Part shown: positions 11,988-29,786 of the stretch, in pieces
How positions within the stretch are numbered: position 1 is the stretch's first letter
Layout: the number at the start of each line of letters is the position of its first letter
DNA from: Zygnema cylindricum
Taxonomy: Eukaryota; Streptophyta; Zygnematophyceae; Zygnematales; Zygnemataceae
Direction: 5' to 3'
NCBI GenBank assembly: GCA_037447655.1
Contig: JBBHKE010002054.1
Span: 42,574 to 106,573 of the forward strand
Length of the DNA stretch: 64,000 nt
Program-made: the position numbers and the translations under genes
The notes under the pieces: generated by a model
Database searches by the model: none
Seen by the model: the letters and a program-made list of their open reading frames with translations, nothing else
What the model was told of the DNA's origin: nothing

Positions 11988-12986
11988 ATGGCTCGCCCTC
12001 TCACCCTCTCCGTCCTCCTCTCTGCCCTCCTCTTCTCCGCCCTCTCACACGTGCGAGCTGATCCGGAGCCAATCAATGACTTCGGAAAAGTCAACGCTAC
12101 GGCCCTTGACTTCGTTTTCCGTAACTTTTCCAAAGCCCTCACGACATTTCCAGCTGGCGGTACGGTCAAAACCACTGTAGTTAATTTACCCGGAGTGGAC
12201 AAACTGGGTCTTACCAACGCTATTTATGTTTTTGGCGTTCATGCCGTACTCTCTCCCCACTGGCACCCTCGGTAAGCTTCCGTATAGTTCCGTACAGTTC
12301 CGTACACCTCTTACACCCTTCAGTGTAGCTTAAATACTAAAAAAAAGTGAGAAATTGAATCAAAAAGAAATATATTAAAAAATATATAAACAAGAAAAAA
12401 AAAAGACCCTTTTTTTTTTGGTTTAAATATATTTAATATATATTTTTACATTGTTATATTTCCGCACATATTTCACATTTGCGTACACATTCAAAAGTCC
12501 ATCCTGCATTCCTCACCCTTTCCATTACATTCTGTCAGTACGCCCATACCATCCAGTTATTCATACGGCATTTTTAATTTGCTGACGTCACTTTTTTGAC
12601 TCTTCCGCCTCGCTCTTCCACCATTTCCCTTTTTCCTTTTTTTTTTTTTTTTATGTTCCGGCAGGGGCTCCGAGACGGTATTTGTGATGGAGGGGCGCGC
12701 CAGCGTGGGATTCGTCGATACGAAGTACGAGGTACGGCGCAACATTCTGGAGACAGGTGACATCACCATATTTCCGCGTGGATTGCTGCACTGGATCGAG
12801 AACATCGGGACCGTTCCTCTCAAGACCTTCCACAGTTTGGACGGCCAGGATGCCGGCACCTTGCTGCTCAACCGCGTGGTTCGGGACATCGACATGCCGG
12901 TGCTCCGAGCCACTTTCCAGGTGTCCAAAGCCACCGTTAATAGGTTGCAAAATCCGGACTTGAAGCCACTCATGTTCAAAACTTGA
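11988..12986 (+). CDS. Germin-like protein (secreted cupin)
   Basis: Exons are 11988-12271 and 12665-12986 (606 nt, 201 aa); the GT-AG intron splits the HWHPR codon. The start follows CACCTCC and gives a signal peptide of about 22 residues ending HVRA, then DPEPINDF. The cupin core shows SPHWHPRGSETVFVMEG (H-x-H-x4-E-x6-G) and GDITIFPRGLLHWIENIG (G-x5-P-x-G-x2-H-x3-N): two His, one Glu and one His for the metal. Length is slightly under the usual 205-225 because the N-terminal loop with the conserved Cys pair of typical germins is absent; no Cys occurs in the mature part. An upstream in-frame ATG at 11856 would bury the signal peptide, so I reject it. The enzyme activity cannot be read from the sequence. 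It is the sister of the broken gene at 6323. Confidence 0.9.
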
Positions 12987-13039
12987 AGACATGATGTCGC
13001 AAAGCGACGATGTTGACAATGTGGGCATCGTCGTTTATC

Positions 13040-13170
13040 GAACTTGGGATATGGGACATGGGAGATGTGACATGACACATGGGACATTTTTGACATGGGA
13101 CATTGGACATGGACATGGTACATGCGACATGCGACATGGGACACGAGACATGGGACATTGACATGGCTCA
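13040..13170. repeat. Minisatellite of GGGACAT units
   Basis: Imperfect repeats of (A)CATGGGAC / GACATGG lie just after the germin stop, probably inside its 3' UTR. The unit is about 7-10 bp and copies vary. Confidence 0.8.
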
Positions 13171-16100
13171 CCTGATTTTGATTAGGTGTGGGATGCTGTA
13201 CATTGGCGTTGTACATTAGATGTAAGGCATTCTGAGGCTTAGTCTTATGTAGAGAACATGAGCTCGTTGATCAGTGTTCTTGGAGCATCCTTCATTTAAA
13301 TGATGGTCACTTTGGTTGATTGAACAATGTACAGGTTTTGCAAGTTTTTATTTGAAAAACAATGGTATCTCCCTATGACAATGCTTGAGATGCTTTACAT
13401 CGTTTTTTTAAATTTTCATTTTACATAAATTTCACGCAACTCATTGAAATTCCTATTTTATTACACTCTGGTTTTTTCTTTTCTATTTTATTTTTCTTGC
13501 AAAGGGCAAGAGATTAGCTTTACAACCAACATTTCAAACTTTTGGTGACTCTGCTTTTAAAAGCAATTTGTCCTTTTGACTGGTCTACTTTCTACTACCG
13601 TTAGTGTGGGTCCATAATTCAAAGTTAAAATTTGTCTTGAGAAATTGTTGTCACACTAATGTTTATGAAAATGACAATGGTGTGAGAACCGGCGGTGTGT
13701 CCAAATCAATTAGCTGGTCAAAATCCCAGGAAGGTCAATATTCTATTCACCTAAACAACACACATAATGGATATTAGTGTTAAAAGGTTTTTAATCCACT
13801 TAAACCATTTTTTCTTCGAACACTCCCGTTGGATCGTCCATGCGACAGCTGTTTTTGTCTCTGATTGATAATCCGACAAGTGTGCACGGGAGAAAATGTT
13901 TTCGAGTGGCTAAAAAACTTTGACACTAACTTTGAGGGAAATAGCAATTTTGTCGGTTAATATTTTAAATATGACATTCTTTTTCAATCTTAGATACTGG
14001 CTGACATGAACGTCTTGTATGATTTTTTCTTTTTCTTTTTTATTTTGATTATTATTATTATTGTTCTTTTATCGATACAACTTTTGTGTGGTAATGGCTG
14101 ACTGATTTAAAGCCTGAATATCTCTCAAGGTCCATGTATGCGTTAAATTTTTTATAAGCTACAAATTTTTCTATATCTATTCATGTTTGTTTATCTATTT
14201 ATTGTTTTTCATGCTTTTTTGTTGGTAATGTGCTAAAATCATTTCTGCAATTAAACAATTCAATTCAAAAAAGCAAATTTTGCCGTTGTTTTATCTTCTT
14301 TCCAAAAATATCTTGACAAAATCCGTTTCACCCTTCTCTTCCTTTCCCATTAGCTTTCCTTTCCCAAATCCTACCACATTCTTTCGTCTTCATTGTGTGA
14401 AAACTGAGAAACTTTCATTAGAATTGTTTGTACTTTTGCACATTATTTGTCCTTCTCACAAAAATCAGAAAGTCATTAAGTTATGAGGGTAAAAATTTTG
14501 ACAGTGTCAAAACCCTATCAGGCAAAACAGTGAAACTATAGTCCAATATATTTGCAAGAGTTTTTAAAAGGCGCAATGGTAAACTATCACATGTGAACAA
14601 AAAAAAACCAAAAAAAACAGAAAAGAAGATAGATAAAACATGTAGAAAAAAGGGGAGTGTTCCTTACTGATTGAAGTGTTGCATTCCGTACATGTGGACA
14701 GTGTTAAAAAGAAATATATGGACATTCGTATAGTCAAAAAAAAATTGCAGTTGGGAACATAATGTAATTAGAAAAAATATGGCAATGGACATGTTATCCT
14801 AAAGGCTCGCATAATTTTGTTCATGACTCAAAAACCCTAAAAAACCCTATAAAACCCATTTAATGGTACTCATTTGAGAACTTGAGATTTCATACCAAAA
14901 ATATAAATTGCAACAATTTAATTAGCAAAAGATTTTAATTTTGGGAAGAAAACGTTTTTCACACGAGAGGTAAGTATTTCAACAATTAACTTGCAATTCT
15001 GTAAAAACACTCAAACAATCCTCGTGGTACGTACGCAAATTTCGATACGTTCCCCAGAAAAACACAAATATGGATTAAAAAAACTTTCATATTAAATATA
15101 TTTTTGAGTACCACCTAAAAACAAAACAGACGCCTGGGTCATATTACTTAAATACTTCTAAATCCCGTAACAGAAAAAAATATATGAATCCAACAAAATA
15201 TATATACATTTTCTCCTAAAAAATGGAATACTGTATATTGTAATCGCATACAATATGGGGATTTTTCAGTATATACAGGTACTGTACAGAACTACAATAT
15301 ATAGCGTTTCCAAATGTTTTTGCATACCAAACCTTCATACATGTTTCTCTCATAACAAAAAAAAAAAAACTAAAAACACTAAAAAAAATCATTGAAGTGT
15401 TATTGACATATTGGCTTGAAGGGATGAGAGAGGGAGAGGGAAGAAAGGGAGAGGGGGGTATAACAAGTTCTTGATAAATGATATTTTTGCACATCATTAT
15501 GTAAAAAAAATGTGTATAAACTTTTTAGAAATCAAGCTCTCTTCACACATGCGAATTTGTGGCATGCCGTATTATTAAAACAAGCTGGATTTCTTCACAG
15601 GAAAAAAAAAATATTGATAACAATAATGACAATTTTAGCTATTCTCTGGTCGTTGTAAATGCATAATTTATTTTATTTGTGCTTTTAAATTTCCAAAAAA
15701 AATGTGGTATATTTGTCAAAAAGTACTTTTCCCGGATTGGCTAAACAAATGGAACTTTCTGAGATAGGAGGTATAGAGTTTCGTTGGAAATTGGTGTTTT
15801 ACGAAAAAGATAAATAAATAATAAATAAATTTAAAAAAAAAATAGAATTAAAAAAATATATATGAAATAAATAAAAACGTCGCTTTTGTATTACAATTGA
15901 CAATAAAGAGGAATTAAACAAAACAAGGACCACATTTATGTTTGCAATAACGTACTGTTAACGGGTTTAAAATTTCAAATGTACATAATATATCCTTGTA
16001 AAGTCAATTATTTTAAAAATAATCGAGTAAACAATCGGGAGAACCTAAAAAAACCTTCGGAGGACAAAAAATTAAATACATGTACCGCATTTTCAAAACT

Positions 16101-16259
16101 CTAGGATAGAAACAAAACCACAAAAAACACTAAAACTGCTAAAAAATTGAAAAATACCTGTCAAAATTTTTCACGTTACTGCCATACGACAAAACCAAAA
16201 AAAAAAGAAACACTTCTAAAACACCTAAAATATATCTAATCAAAACTTGTCAAAACTCT
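13171..16259. other. Non-coding interval between germin and SDR genes
   Basis: AT-rich DNA with many A- and T-runs and no conserved ORF. A MITE-like block at 13769-13932 (TTAGTGTTAAAAGG ... GACACTAA) shares its interior with 4456-4670. Confidence 0.5.
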
Positions 16260-20783
<4,524 letters not shown>

Positions 20784-21228
20784 GCTCTCTTAGGTCGACA
20801 CGTGGCAGCTTGCTAGTTTAGTCTACGACACACTAAACAGAAGAAGGTTCTTCTGCATGTCACTGAAATGCCACTCCAACCCTATAATTTAAAATACGAG
20901 CATAGGATACGAATTTCCACTCGAGCTTATTTCAGCTCGCAGAAAAATAGAAAATACAATAAGTACGTGATTCCGTGCGCAGTACGGTAAACCATGAAAG
21001 GATTGTCGCGGATCTGTAACCGTAATCAACGTCTCGAACTCTCGACAAGACCTATGACGTGGACTGCCGTATTTTAAATTACAAGGTAATAAGACAATGA
21101 CACGTATTCACTAAGAATACCGTCGATCTAACAGACTTCTTTGCACTTGCGCTTGCAAATCTTTTCAAATCTGATACGGGCGGCAGAGTACAAGACACGA
21201 GAGCAATTTATAAGAAATTCTTCATGCC

Positions 21229-21293
21229 TTCGTACGCCTGTACTTTTTCAGTGAAGAAATAATTTCTTCACTGAAAAAGTACAGACGTACGAA
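21229..21293. repeat. Near-perfect 65-nt palindrome
   Basis: Arms of 32 nt pair around a single central base (21261), with one mismatch (21237/21285). The inner arm reads TTTTTCAGTGAAGAAAT. No gene lies on it. It lies about 450 bp upstream of the SDR start codon. Confidence 0.9.
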
Positions 21294-22498
21294 CGCAAGA
21301 AGAACAGGTCGAGAAGCTGGGATACACCGTTTTGTACCTTTCTTGCCTTCTTGCATTGTTCGACTTTTCCAGTTTTTTGTCGAAGTAGGTCTTTTTTTTT
21401 CCCGGTCAAAGTAAGGTCTTTTTAACCATTGGGCCAATCGAGACCGTCCAAATTATAATATTACAACCTTAAATTGCCCAATGATTGAAAACGACCTTAC
21501 ATTGGCCCCCAAAAAATGCTCTAATGGGCTATGCCGTTAGTGTGAAACTACAGCCTGAATCTTTATTAGTGTTAACACTAATAGCGATACACGGTGTACT
21601 TTTAGAAACACTAAGACTTTCTTGCATTCGTAGAGGACACCCAACATGATTTCAAAGTCTCATGGCCTTGCCTTAGTAAAGCCTTTCTCCATTAACGCTT
21701 GCAAATATTTTCAAATGTTTGCAAATTTGATCCGGGCGGCTGGAAACAAACGACCTTTATCCTATTAACAAAAAGCAAGCTAGCAAGAAGGCAACCACGT
21801 CCATGGTAGACTTCTCTTGTGAACCGCTACATTTCCAGTAACGGCCGATGCGCCAATGCGATGTATGTTTGTATGTAAAAAATTGGGACACATTTTTGTA
21901 TACTTTCCAGGTAGTGCTTCAGGCTGTATTTCTTGCGCAACTTCATGCTTTACCAAAACAGATTGAGCGGAAATCATTATTGACTCAGTGCATTGCAATT
22001 AAACAAATCTGCAAATGCAAGTATAAGAAACGTAGGACTAATTTCTGACGCATATATATTGAAATGTAATATATGGTCGCATACAGGACTTTAACGAAAG
22101 TGTAGAATACAGAAGTCTTCGGCACCATGAAAGGATTCACCATATTCAACTTTGAAATTAGTTGTGCTACAAGACTCTCAAGACTGCTCACGACAATGTC
22201 CAAGGTACTTGGTACAGCCCTCAGTCTGTGTCAAGATTCATGTTATTTTTTGTAGTATAAAGATGCATGTTGCATGATGTTAGGCGTGAAAAAAAACTAG
22301 TTCTTTTCCATATGTTCAGAAAAAGAAATAATGTTCATCTTTTATTGAAGTAAAATAATGAAAAACGCATTTTTCAAGATACAAAGTTCTTAAAATTACA
22401 GCTTAGTGCATTTTTGCAAGACCCCTAATACGCCTCGGTGCAACATGGGAGCACCTGTCAACATTCGTTAACAACATAAGAGACCGGTATAACCTAAG

Positions 22499-22590
22499 AA
22501 GAGGAAAAAGAGAGGAAGAGGAACAGGAAGAATGAGGAAGAGAAAGAATGAAGAAGAGGAAGAGGAAGAGGAAGACAAAATGGACAAAAA
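22499..22590. repeat. GGAAGA/GAGGAA tract
   Basis: Purine-rich imperfect hexamer repeat in intergenic DNA. Confidence 0.8.
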
Positions 22591-23615
22591 CAAAGTGGCA
22601 GATTCTCTCACGTCAACTGTTTTGTCATTACTACATAAAACAGACATGTTTTGACTCAGCAAAATATACCATCATAAAAACAAAAATAGGAGAATAACCC
22701 AAAAAGCCACATTAAAAAAAATAATAAAAATAAGAGACTGGTGAGACCACTAGTATCAACATGTGTTCCTCCAAAATTCTGCTGTAACAAGTTGACAGTC
22801 TTCAGGAGAAAACTTGGAATTGCAGAATTCAATGGAGGTCACACTGAATTCTCTCATCCAATTACAATCACATAAACAGAACGTTTTAAGACAAATAAGG
22901 GGATGAACAGAATACACATATACACACATAGAGATGCACGGAATACAACATTCAGAAAGGAGAATATTCTGAAGACAACACTTTTTTTTCCAATTGTTTT
23001 TCCATATTAGTAACTCGTACATCCACTCCCTGTCCATTGTCCATTTTCAGGTTATGACATATTAGATGAAATTTAAGATTCTCTTCCAGGTCCCTCAAAA
23101 CTTTAAAAGACTCTAATTACCATTGCTTCAGACAAGTCTTTGCCCTAATGTCTCAATTCTCTTGCGTGTCTACTCTTGACTTTCCAAATTCCCCACCACA
23201 ATCTCAAAAAAAGTAACTGCTTGTCGGGATCAAACATGATAATTATCCATCTGTGGACTCCTTGCAGACAATCTGCGTTTATTAAGACAGTGGGTTAACA
23301 CCACCAACCAATTAATGACTTGTATAATTTCACTATCCCTTAAATCCACTTTTTTTCAGCAATTAAACTGACTCTCTTCCCAATTATCTGATTGTCTTGC
23401 AATATTTGAAACGAAGTTAACACAGCTACCACAGTTTTTCATGTGAGCATATAACAGAGACAGGCGTCTTCACAAGGTCTTATCAGTCTTGCGATTGTCA
23501 ATGATGAATACTTCAATATTACAAATATGGGTACAGGTGAAATTCCCGTATAGGAGCCCCGTATCCAGCAAAGGAAAAAAGGGAAAGGACTCATAAACAT
23601 GACCAGTTCTCCATC

Positions 23616-26600
23616 TTAAACCTGCTCTCGAACCTTCTTTGCTAGAAGCGCCTTGTATTCTCTAATATCTCCCTTCCATGGAGTCACTTTCCCTTTCTCA
23701 CAAACCCAGATATCCTTAGCGACTTGGTCAATAAGACGGAAATCGTGACTTACAAGAACAAGGCCACCCTCATATCCTGGAAAAGTGAAAAAAAGGCGGG
23801 CAAATTATATATTTCTCTTTCCTTAACGCACAAAGCATCGAACACAAACATCACACTTTTGATATAGGATTGACAAAGCACTGAATTGATGATTGCTTTT
23901 TGTGTGACAGGCTCTATTGTTTTAGTGGTCTACATTGAGTGTTCCAAAAAGTGTTTTTAGAGAGTGAATTTACAACTGCTGCTTTTACTGAAAGCTTCTA
24001 GCTTATCCATGGTCACAAACTTAGATGATTTTTAGTGCCTTCAAAACTAAGTTGTCAGGTCATTATGTTTCCCAACAAAAGGATAAACAGAGGTGTGTCA
24101 CTTTAAGGTCTTTCAGTTTTCCATTTTTCCACTCTGAACTTCATCAAAGCAAATACCCACCGGCATAGATGTAAACTAATTCACCTTAATTTCCCATATT
24201 ATTGAAAGAAAACTGCATTAAAAGCTTACGGGATAAAGCATACCTTTGATGGCAGTCGCCAGCGAATCAATAGCCTCTATGTCCAAATGATTTGTAGGTT
24301 CATCCAATAATAGCATATTTGGTCTACCCATACAGATGATACCGTAAACAATGCGGCATCGTTGGCCTTCGCTAAGCATTCCTATCTTAGTTGTTTGCAT
24401 TTTTCCAGTCAAACCATAACGCCCAATATATGCACGCCATTCCTCTTCATCTCGCTGGAAACCGCCAGTTGAGGGAAAAGTGCTCTTGAAGAAATCTAAG
24501 ACCTGTCACAGACAAATGTCACACAAATTGGATTGATAACACAACTGAAATTGATTACAGATTAGCTAACAGGCGACAAGATGGGACTTAAAAGCTGCAA
24601 TTCTTTTCTAATAGTTACCACAACCTGAAAATGAGACAAATTCAAAATAGCACAAGACCAAAACAATAAAATAGACACTTTAAATAAATCCCACAATCAT
24701 TTTTTTGCTTACAGTCATCTCCAGGTTCAGCTGGTCCACTGAATGCTGGTGGTATCGCCCAATACTCAAATGACTGTGCCTTTTCACAATACCAGTTGTT
24801 GCTGTCAAGTCTCCGGACATCAACTTCAAAAGCGTTGATTTTCCAGCTCCATTGGGCCCAACAAGTGCAATTCGAGAATCACAGTCAATTCCCAAATTAA
24901 CATTCTTGTAGATCATATCCTCTGGTTTGCCTGTTTGCCATGTATAGTCAGTAAATATATGAGTCCAGGTCAACAATTGCACCAAACAAAACGAGCAACA
25001 GATGTGAAGCTCGACAGCACAAGGAATAGAGAGTCACAACAAAAACTTTTCCGAAATATTCATAGTATAGAACTTCAAAAGATTCATATGGCTAAATATC
25101 CTACCAAGAATTTGCCTAAGCTAACCTACAAAGTGAAGAAAGAAAAAAAAACAAGGCTGGAATTATCTGCGACAGATTTCAGCCTTAAAAATTACAGGAG
25201 CAACACACAAGAATCCGGCATACTAATTGTGGAAGATGAGAAACAGACCTGAATATGAAAAGCTGACATTTTCAAAAGGCAGCACAGGAGGAGCCAATTT
25301 GTCACAATCAGGGAAAGAGAAGGAAAACGTCCTCTCCTTCACAACAGGCTGTGTAAGACCATCGGCTTCCATTTTATCCAAAATCTTCTGCTTTGACTTG
25401 GCCTGGATATCAAAACACAATCACTAACGTTAGAATCACATTTTTTCTCATTATGTCAAACTCACAGTTTAAGATTGGATTCACCAAACATTTCCACACA
25501 TAAGGACAACACATAAAACAAGCTCCTACACATTTAGAATGAAGGAAATATGAAAGGTTCCCTCCCTGCCCCCCCTTCCCCCCTTTCCCCCTTCCTGCAA
25601 TACTACCTTGTACGTCTCACCTGCTTCACAAGATTTGCATAGGTACCACAGGAAGCAATGAACTCTTTAATGTGCTTGATATCATCTTGTTCTTTCATGT
25701 ATTTTTTATGCTGAACAGTTTCCTGCTCCTCCACTGTTTTCACAAATGTATCATAAGTACCGGTGTAGTAAATCAGTTTCCTTTTGGTTAGCCAAATGAT
25801 GTGGGTACAAACTCCATTTAAGAAATCCTGCAGTCCAAACATGACAACAAAGCATATCTTATTAATATGAAAGAATACTGATCTGAAACAGTTTACCATC
25901 CTGATTTCCAATCTAAAGATAAATTTACAGTAACCCACAAAAGGATACAAAAGAAAAAGGAAGAATAACAACATACTTGAGAATGTGAAACAAGCACCAG
26001 ACACTTTTTGTAATGTTTCAGGTATTCCTCAAGCCACACGCATGCCTCCAAATCTAAATGATTTGTTGGCTCATCCAAAAGTAGCAAAGTTGGGGCAGCA
26101 AATAGAGCTCTTGCGAGGGCCACACGCATTCTCCACCTGCAAAACATTTACATTAGTGTTATATCACACCGCAAAAGAGTAAAGAATGAAGCATTAACAA
26201 GATAACGGAAAAGCAAACAAAAACAAAAATGGTCGATCATACTTTTGCCCGCTCAGTTCAAGAACAGAAAGTGTTGAAAATTCTTGCAACATGCTATACC
26301 ATTGGTTTTTTTATTCACTAAAAAAAAAAGGACATACCCTCCAGACATGTCTTTTGTACATCTTGCCATCATCGTCTTTGAAAAACCAAGACCATGGAGA
26401 AGTGAAGCCGCTCGAGATTCAAAAGTGTTGGGGTCTAACTCTTCTAGCCTATCATAAATGGTTTCCAGGCGTGGATCTTCTGGTCCGAATTCTGTCAAAA
26501 TATACTCTTCCTGAAACAAAACAAAACAGTGAGTGAATATACACCCAGGAAATAGCATCAATTAAATAATAATAACATCATAAAACACTTAACAAAAACA

Positions 26601-28439
26601 ACATGTCAAAATACTCTTCCTGAAACAAGACCAAAGTCCACAGTAGACACCCCAAAAATAGCTATGCACAACCAAATTGCTATGGTTGGTAGCATCATGC
26701 CACATTAGGCTCATGACAGAAGATTATAAAAAAAAAAAAAAAAAAAGGATTACCTGAACAGGTAGATCATAATGGTAAAATCATACAGCCGCTGGATAGT
26801 AAGAAATGAAAAATTACAAACGAAGAAAGAAATTACCTGAGCGTTCAATCGTGCAAGCTCGGCCTTAATGTGATCTATGACAGCCTCTAAAGCCGTTCGG
26901 TCACTTGGTTCAGCTTCTTCGTGCAAGTGGTAAAGATCCATGTGGTCTGGGATAGGCACCTGTTACGAATAAACACATACTTTAGTTCAAACCACAGTTA
27001 CTTAGACAATCAACTTCCACAGCCGACAAAAAAAAGGAAGGCCCAACAATATGACAAAGCCCCAACAAAGATATTATCACTCTAACCTCTTATCATTCGT
27101 CAAACGTTCATAAAGAAGACAGAAACCAAAAAACATAGCAGAAGGAAATTGAGGTATGTTACCTCTCTGTTTGCAAGACACTGCAAGAAGTTAGTCTTTC
27201 CAGAACCATTTTGGCCGATGAGACCATAACGTCGACCGATTGTAAGCTCGATATTACACTCTTGAATAAGCTCAATTCCTCCCAGCCCCAAACTAAATCC
27301 ACTGATCTTAATATCCTTTGACGTAGGACGGGAACTTAGCACGCCTGTCAAGCCAATTGAACAAACACCCAAGATTATATTAACTGTGTCCAGGGAAGCA
27401 TTTTCTAACACTGACAAGGTTTAAAAATAGGAGTTAAAAAAAAAAAGCCAGATGTACAAGGCTGATACTCACCCATACCTTAACTGCCGGATCATACAAG
27501 GTAGCAAAACAAATGAAGAGAAACATTCACACAAAAAAAAAATTGTGTTAAGCTATTCAAGTTTCCAAATCTTAGCCCATGAGCCTATTAACCTTTACAG
27601 ATATCTTTCACTACCTTAATTCGCCAAGGAGAACTAACCTCCTTCCCTCCTCCCTCCCCTCCTCCCTCCCCTCCTCCCTCCCCTCCCACCCTCTCCCTCT
27701 CGCCCTCTCTATGCGTCAAACAAACCTGTGACAGTGCGTTGGATACTGGCCAGATGTTTTGCGTTCCCATCGAGAGCACCAGAAGAGCTTGCATCGCTTG
27801 CAAGACTTAAAGCACTCGCAGATTTGCTTATAGCCGCAGTTGCATCAGCCTGAAAAACCAAAATTCAAACCAGGACATGATTAACCAGAAAAAAGACATC
27901 AAACTAAAAACAAACCAGCTTATCAAAATATATTATCAATGAATTAATTGTTTGATTAAACATTAGAAAACAACAAATAAAAGAGAGCAAACATGAAACT
28001 AACAAATGAACGACATACCTAACAGACATTGCTATCCAACCCTGCAATATTATCTCAAGCACTGTATATAAAGTTGCAAAAAAGTTACAGGTTCACCACG
28101 AAAATTTCATTACAAACCTTCAACAGTGGATATGAAGACTTCCGATTTCCCTAATATTAAGAAGATAAGGATCTGTAATAATTATCTCCTACGTTACTGT
28201 CCGGATCAGCGATATATACGAGCAGTTCATGGATCTTAGGTGGTTTTTTTTAAATGTGTCTGAAAACACAACAAGGTGAGCAAATCGATTTGGTGCAACA
28301 AGAAACAAAAGGGAAAGGAGAGATGTTCCTTTTCCTCGCTTACCTTTGCTTTAGGAGGACCTGCTGATTTGTTGGTGAACTTAGCCTTTGAAGCAGCTTT
28401 CTTGGCCTCAGCCTTCTTCTTTGAAGCGTCTGACACCAT
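23616..28439 (-). CDS. ABCF1: ABCF-type ATPase, plant ABCF1/GCN20-like
   Basis: Exons in transcript order are 28344-28439, 27726-27849, 27163-27344, 26837-26959, 26338-26510, 25977-26136, 25621-25827, 25249-25402, 24713-24930, 24244-24502 and 23616-23776. All are GT-AG and in phase (1857 nt, 618 aa). The protein starts [16 protein letters not shown], as in plant ABCF1. It has two ATP-binding domains and no membrane segment. NBD1 shows GQNGSGKT (about 117-124), [20 protein letters not shown] and LVSHSQ. NBD2 shows GPNGAGKS (about 431-438), [19 protein letters not shown] and [12 protein letters not shown] proteins are soluble and linked to ribosomes and translation control. NBD1 Walker A is GKTN where paralogues usually have GKST, and the signature is MSGG instead of FSGG; both should still bind ATP. 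The ortholog symbol is by resemblance. Confidence 0.95.
26603..26635 (-). repeat. Echo of ABCF exon 5 acceptor in intron 4
   Basis: This matches 26491-26526, the first bases of exon 5 plus its acceptor, with a 2-bp deletion and few changes. On the coding strand it recreates TTGTTTCAG followed by GAAGAGTATTTTGACA: a decoy acceptor about 110 bp upstream of the real one. Confidence 0.8.
27637..27715. repeat. CCTCCCTCCCCT tandem repeat in ABCF intron 2
   Basis: About three perfect 14-bp units (CCCTCCTCCCTCCC type) then CCCTCT sequence, within about 15 bp of the exon 2 donor. G-rich on the transcribed RNA. Confidence 0.85.
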
Positions 28440-29173
28440 GCTTACTTAACAGAAGTTACTGGAAAACAAGTTCGATAGATTGAAAAAAGACACTAAAATA
28501 TCAGCACAAAAGCAAAAACAAAGGATCTTCCTCTGTATCAGACTACTGTCCTGAAATCAAAAAAATAGAATCGGAACTGCTGTCCTGTGGATCTGTTATA
28601 ATTCCTTTCTAAAGCAAAAGGTATCAAATTCCCTGATCAAAATCGGACTATCTCTCCGTAACTTTGAGAAAAAAGTAAGTCTTTATCCGATAAGGATTGA
28701 AAAGCCTTGCGAAGAAGTCGGCAAAGCAACGCAAGGGCAGAGGCGGCTACAGCCGCAAAATATATATGTAAAAACAAGGACAGAAATCTAAACAGCGCAA
28801 AAAGGTAGAGTCCAGTCCACCAGTAAAAGACTATATACAAAGAAGCGGTGCTCGTCTCAAAATACAGGGCAGTTTACTGCAGTACGCATTCTTTGTTAAA
28901 TAAATGCCCGTAATAAATGAATAAATGTTTGAAGTTACGGAGGTAGCATGGATAAGCCCCAAGCCCCGAAACGGCAAAGGGCGGAGATTGGAAGCGGAAC
29001 GCCTGTCGTTTTGGCGTTCTATCTGTGCCACTCGACCGTGGAAGGTTCGATTCTGAGTGAGAACTGAGTGCAGTTGGTGTCGACTACCTGATAGTTTACG
29101 GATCACGTGACTTGACTGGCAGTTTAGGGACTTTAGTTGTCAATATAAAGTACACATTGCAGTATTTCGATGC
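28440..29173. other. ABCF upstream region
   Basis: Presumed 5' UTR and promoter. On the coding strand TTTTCCAG ends about 20 bp before the ATG, so a 5' UTR intron is possible. No upstream gene was recognised. Confidence 0.4.
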
Positions 29174-29716
29174 TACACCGCCAATCGTTATTAGCGTGTA
29201 AGTTTTTTTAGCGTATACGAATAATTAGCGTGGTTTACGCTAATTGGGAATTTGAAATTTTTCGAAGAAATCGTCTATTCTAATTAGGAATTAGGGTTTT
29301 ATTTAAATAGTGTGGATAACTCTATTTGAGAATAAAAATAAAAAAAATGCGGTTCATAACTGTAAATTAGTTTCCTTTTAAATAGTGTGGTGTACGGAAT
29401 GTCAGATATGTACTATTTCGTACATTTTTAAATTTAAAAGTACAGAAAATATAATAATATATAATTGCGTAAATATTTTCCGGCATACGAAGATGTCAAA
29501 ACAACGCGACGGCGTACGATTTGAACAATTTCGTACATCTACATGTTTTAGTGTGGACATATTACGTGCCGAAATTTTTTACAAAGCAGTTTACAAATTA
29601 GAGTACATGATAAATTAGTATCATGGTGTACCCGAAAAAACACAATTTACCGTAAAGTACGCTAATTGTTTCATTACGCTATATTTTTTATTACGCTAAT
29701 AGCGATTCACGGTGTA
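29174..29716. mobile_element. MITE family A, copy 2 (543 bp)
   Basis: It starts with the same 23 bases as 3750-3772 and ends in the diverged inverse (GCTAATAGCGATTCACGGTGTA is split over 29694-29716). The interior shares GTGTGGTGTACGGA and GCGTACGATTTGAACAA segments with copy 1. No ORF. Confidence 0.75.
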
Positions 29717-29786
29717 CCGTCCGATGCCTGAAAACACGAACCCGTACAACACTTTTCGGGCAGTATAGCATGCTACAGTACTGTAC

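Larger units (their letters stand above)
20784..23615. other. Intergenic, between SDR promoter and ABCF 3' end
   Basis: No conserved ORF. Contains a large near-perfect palindrome (21229-21293), a fragment of MITE family A terminus (21566-21599, ending GATACACGGTGTA) and a GGAAGA tract at 22499-22590. Confidence 0.5.

Noticed and set aside
12557-13216. 219-codon - strand ORF over the germin 2 exon and minisatellite
   Set aside because: Shadow of the + strand coding exon; the His/Met-rich part is the GGGACAT repeat.
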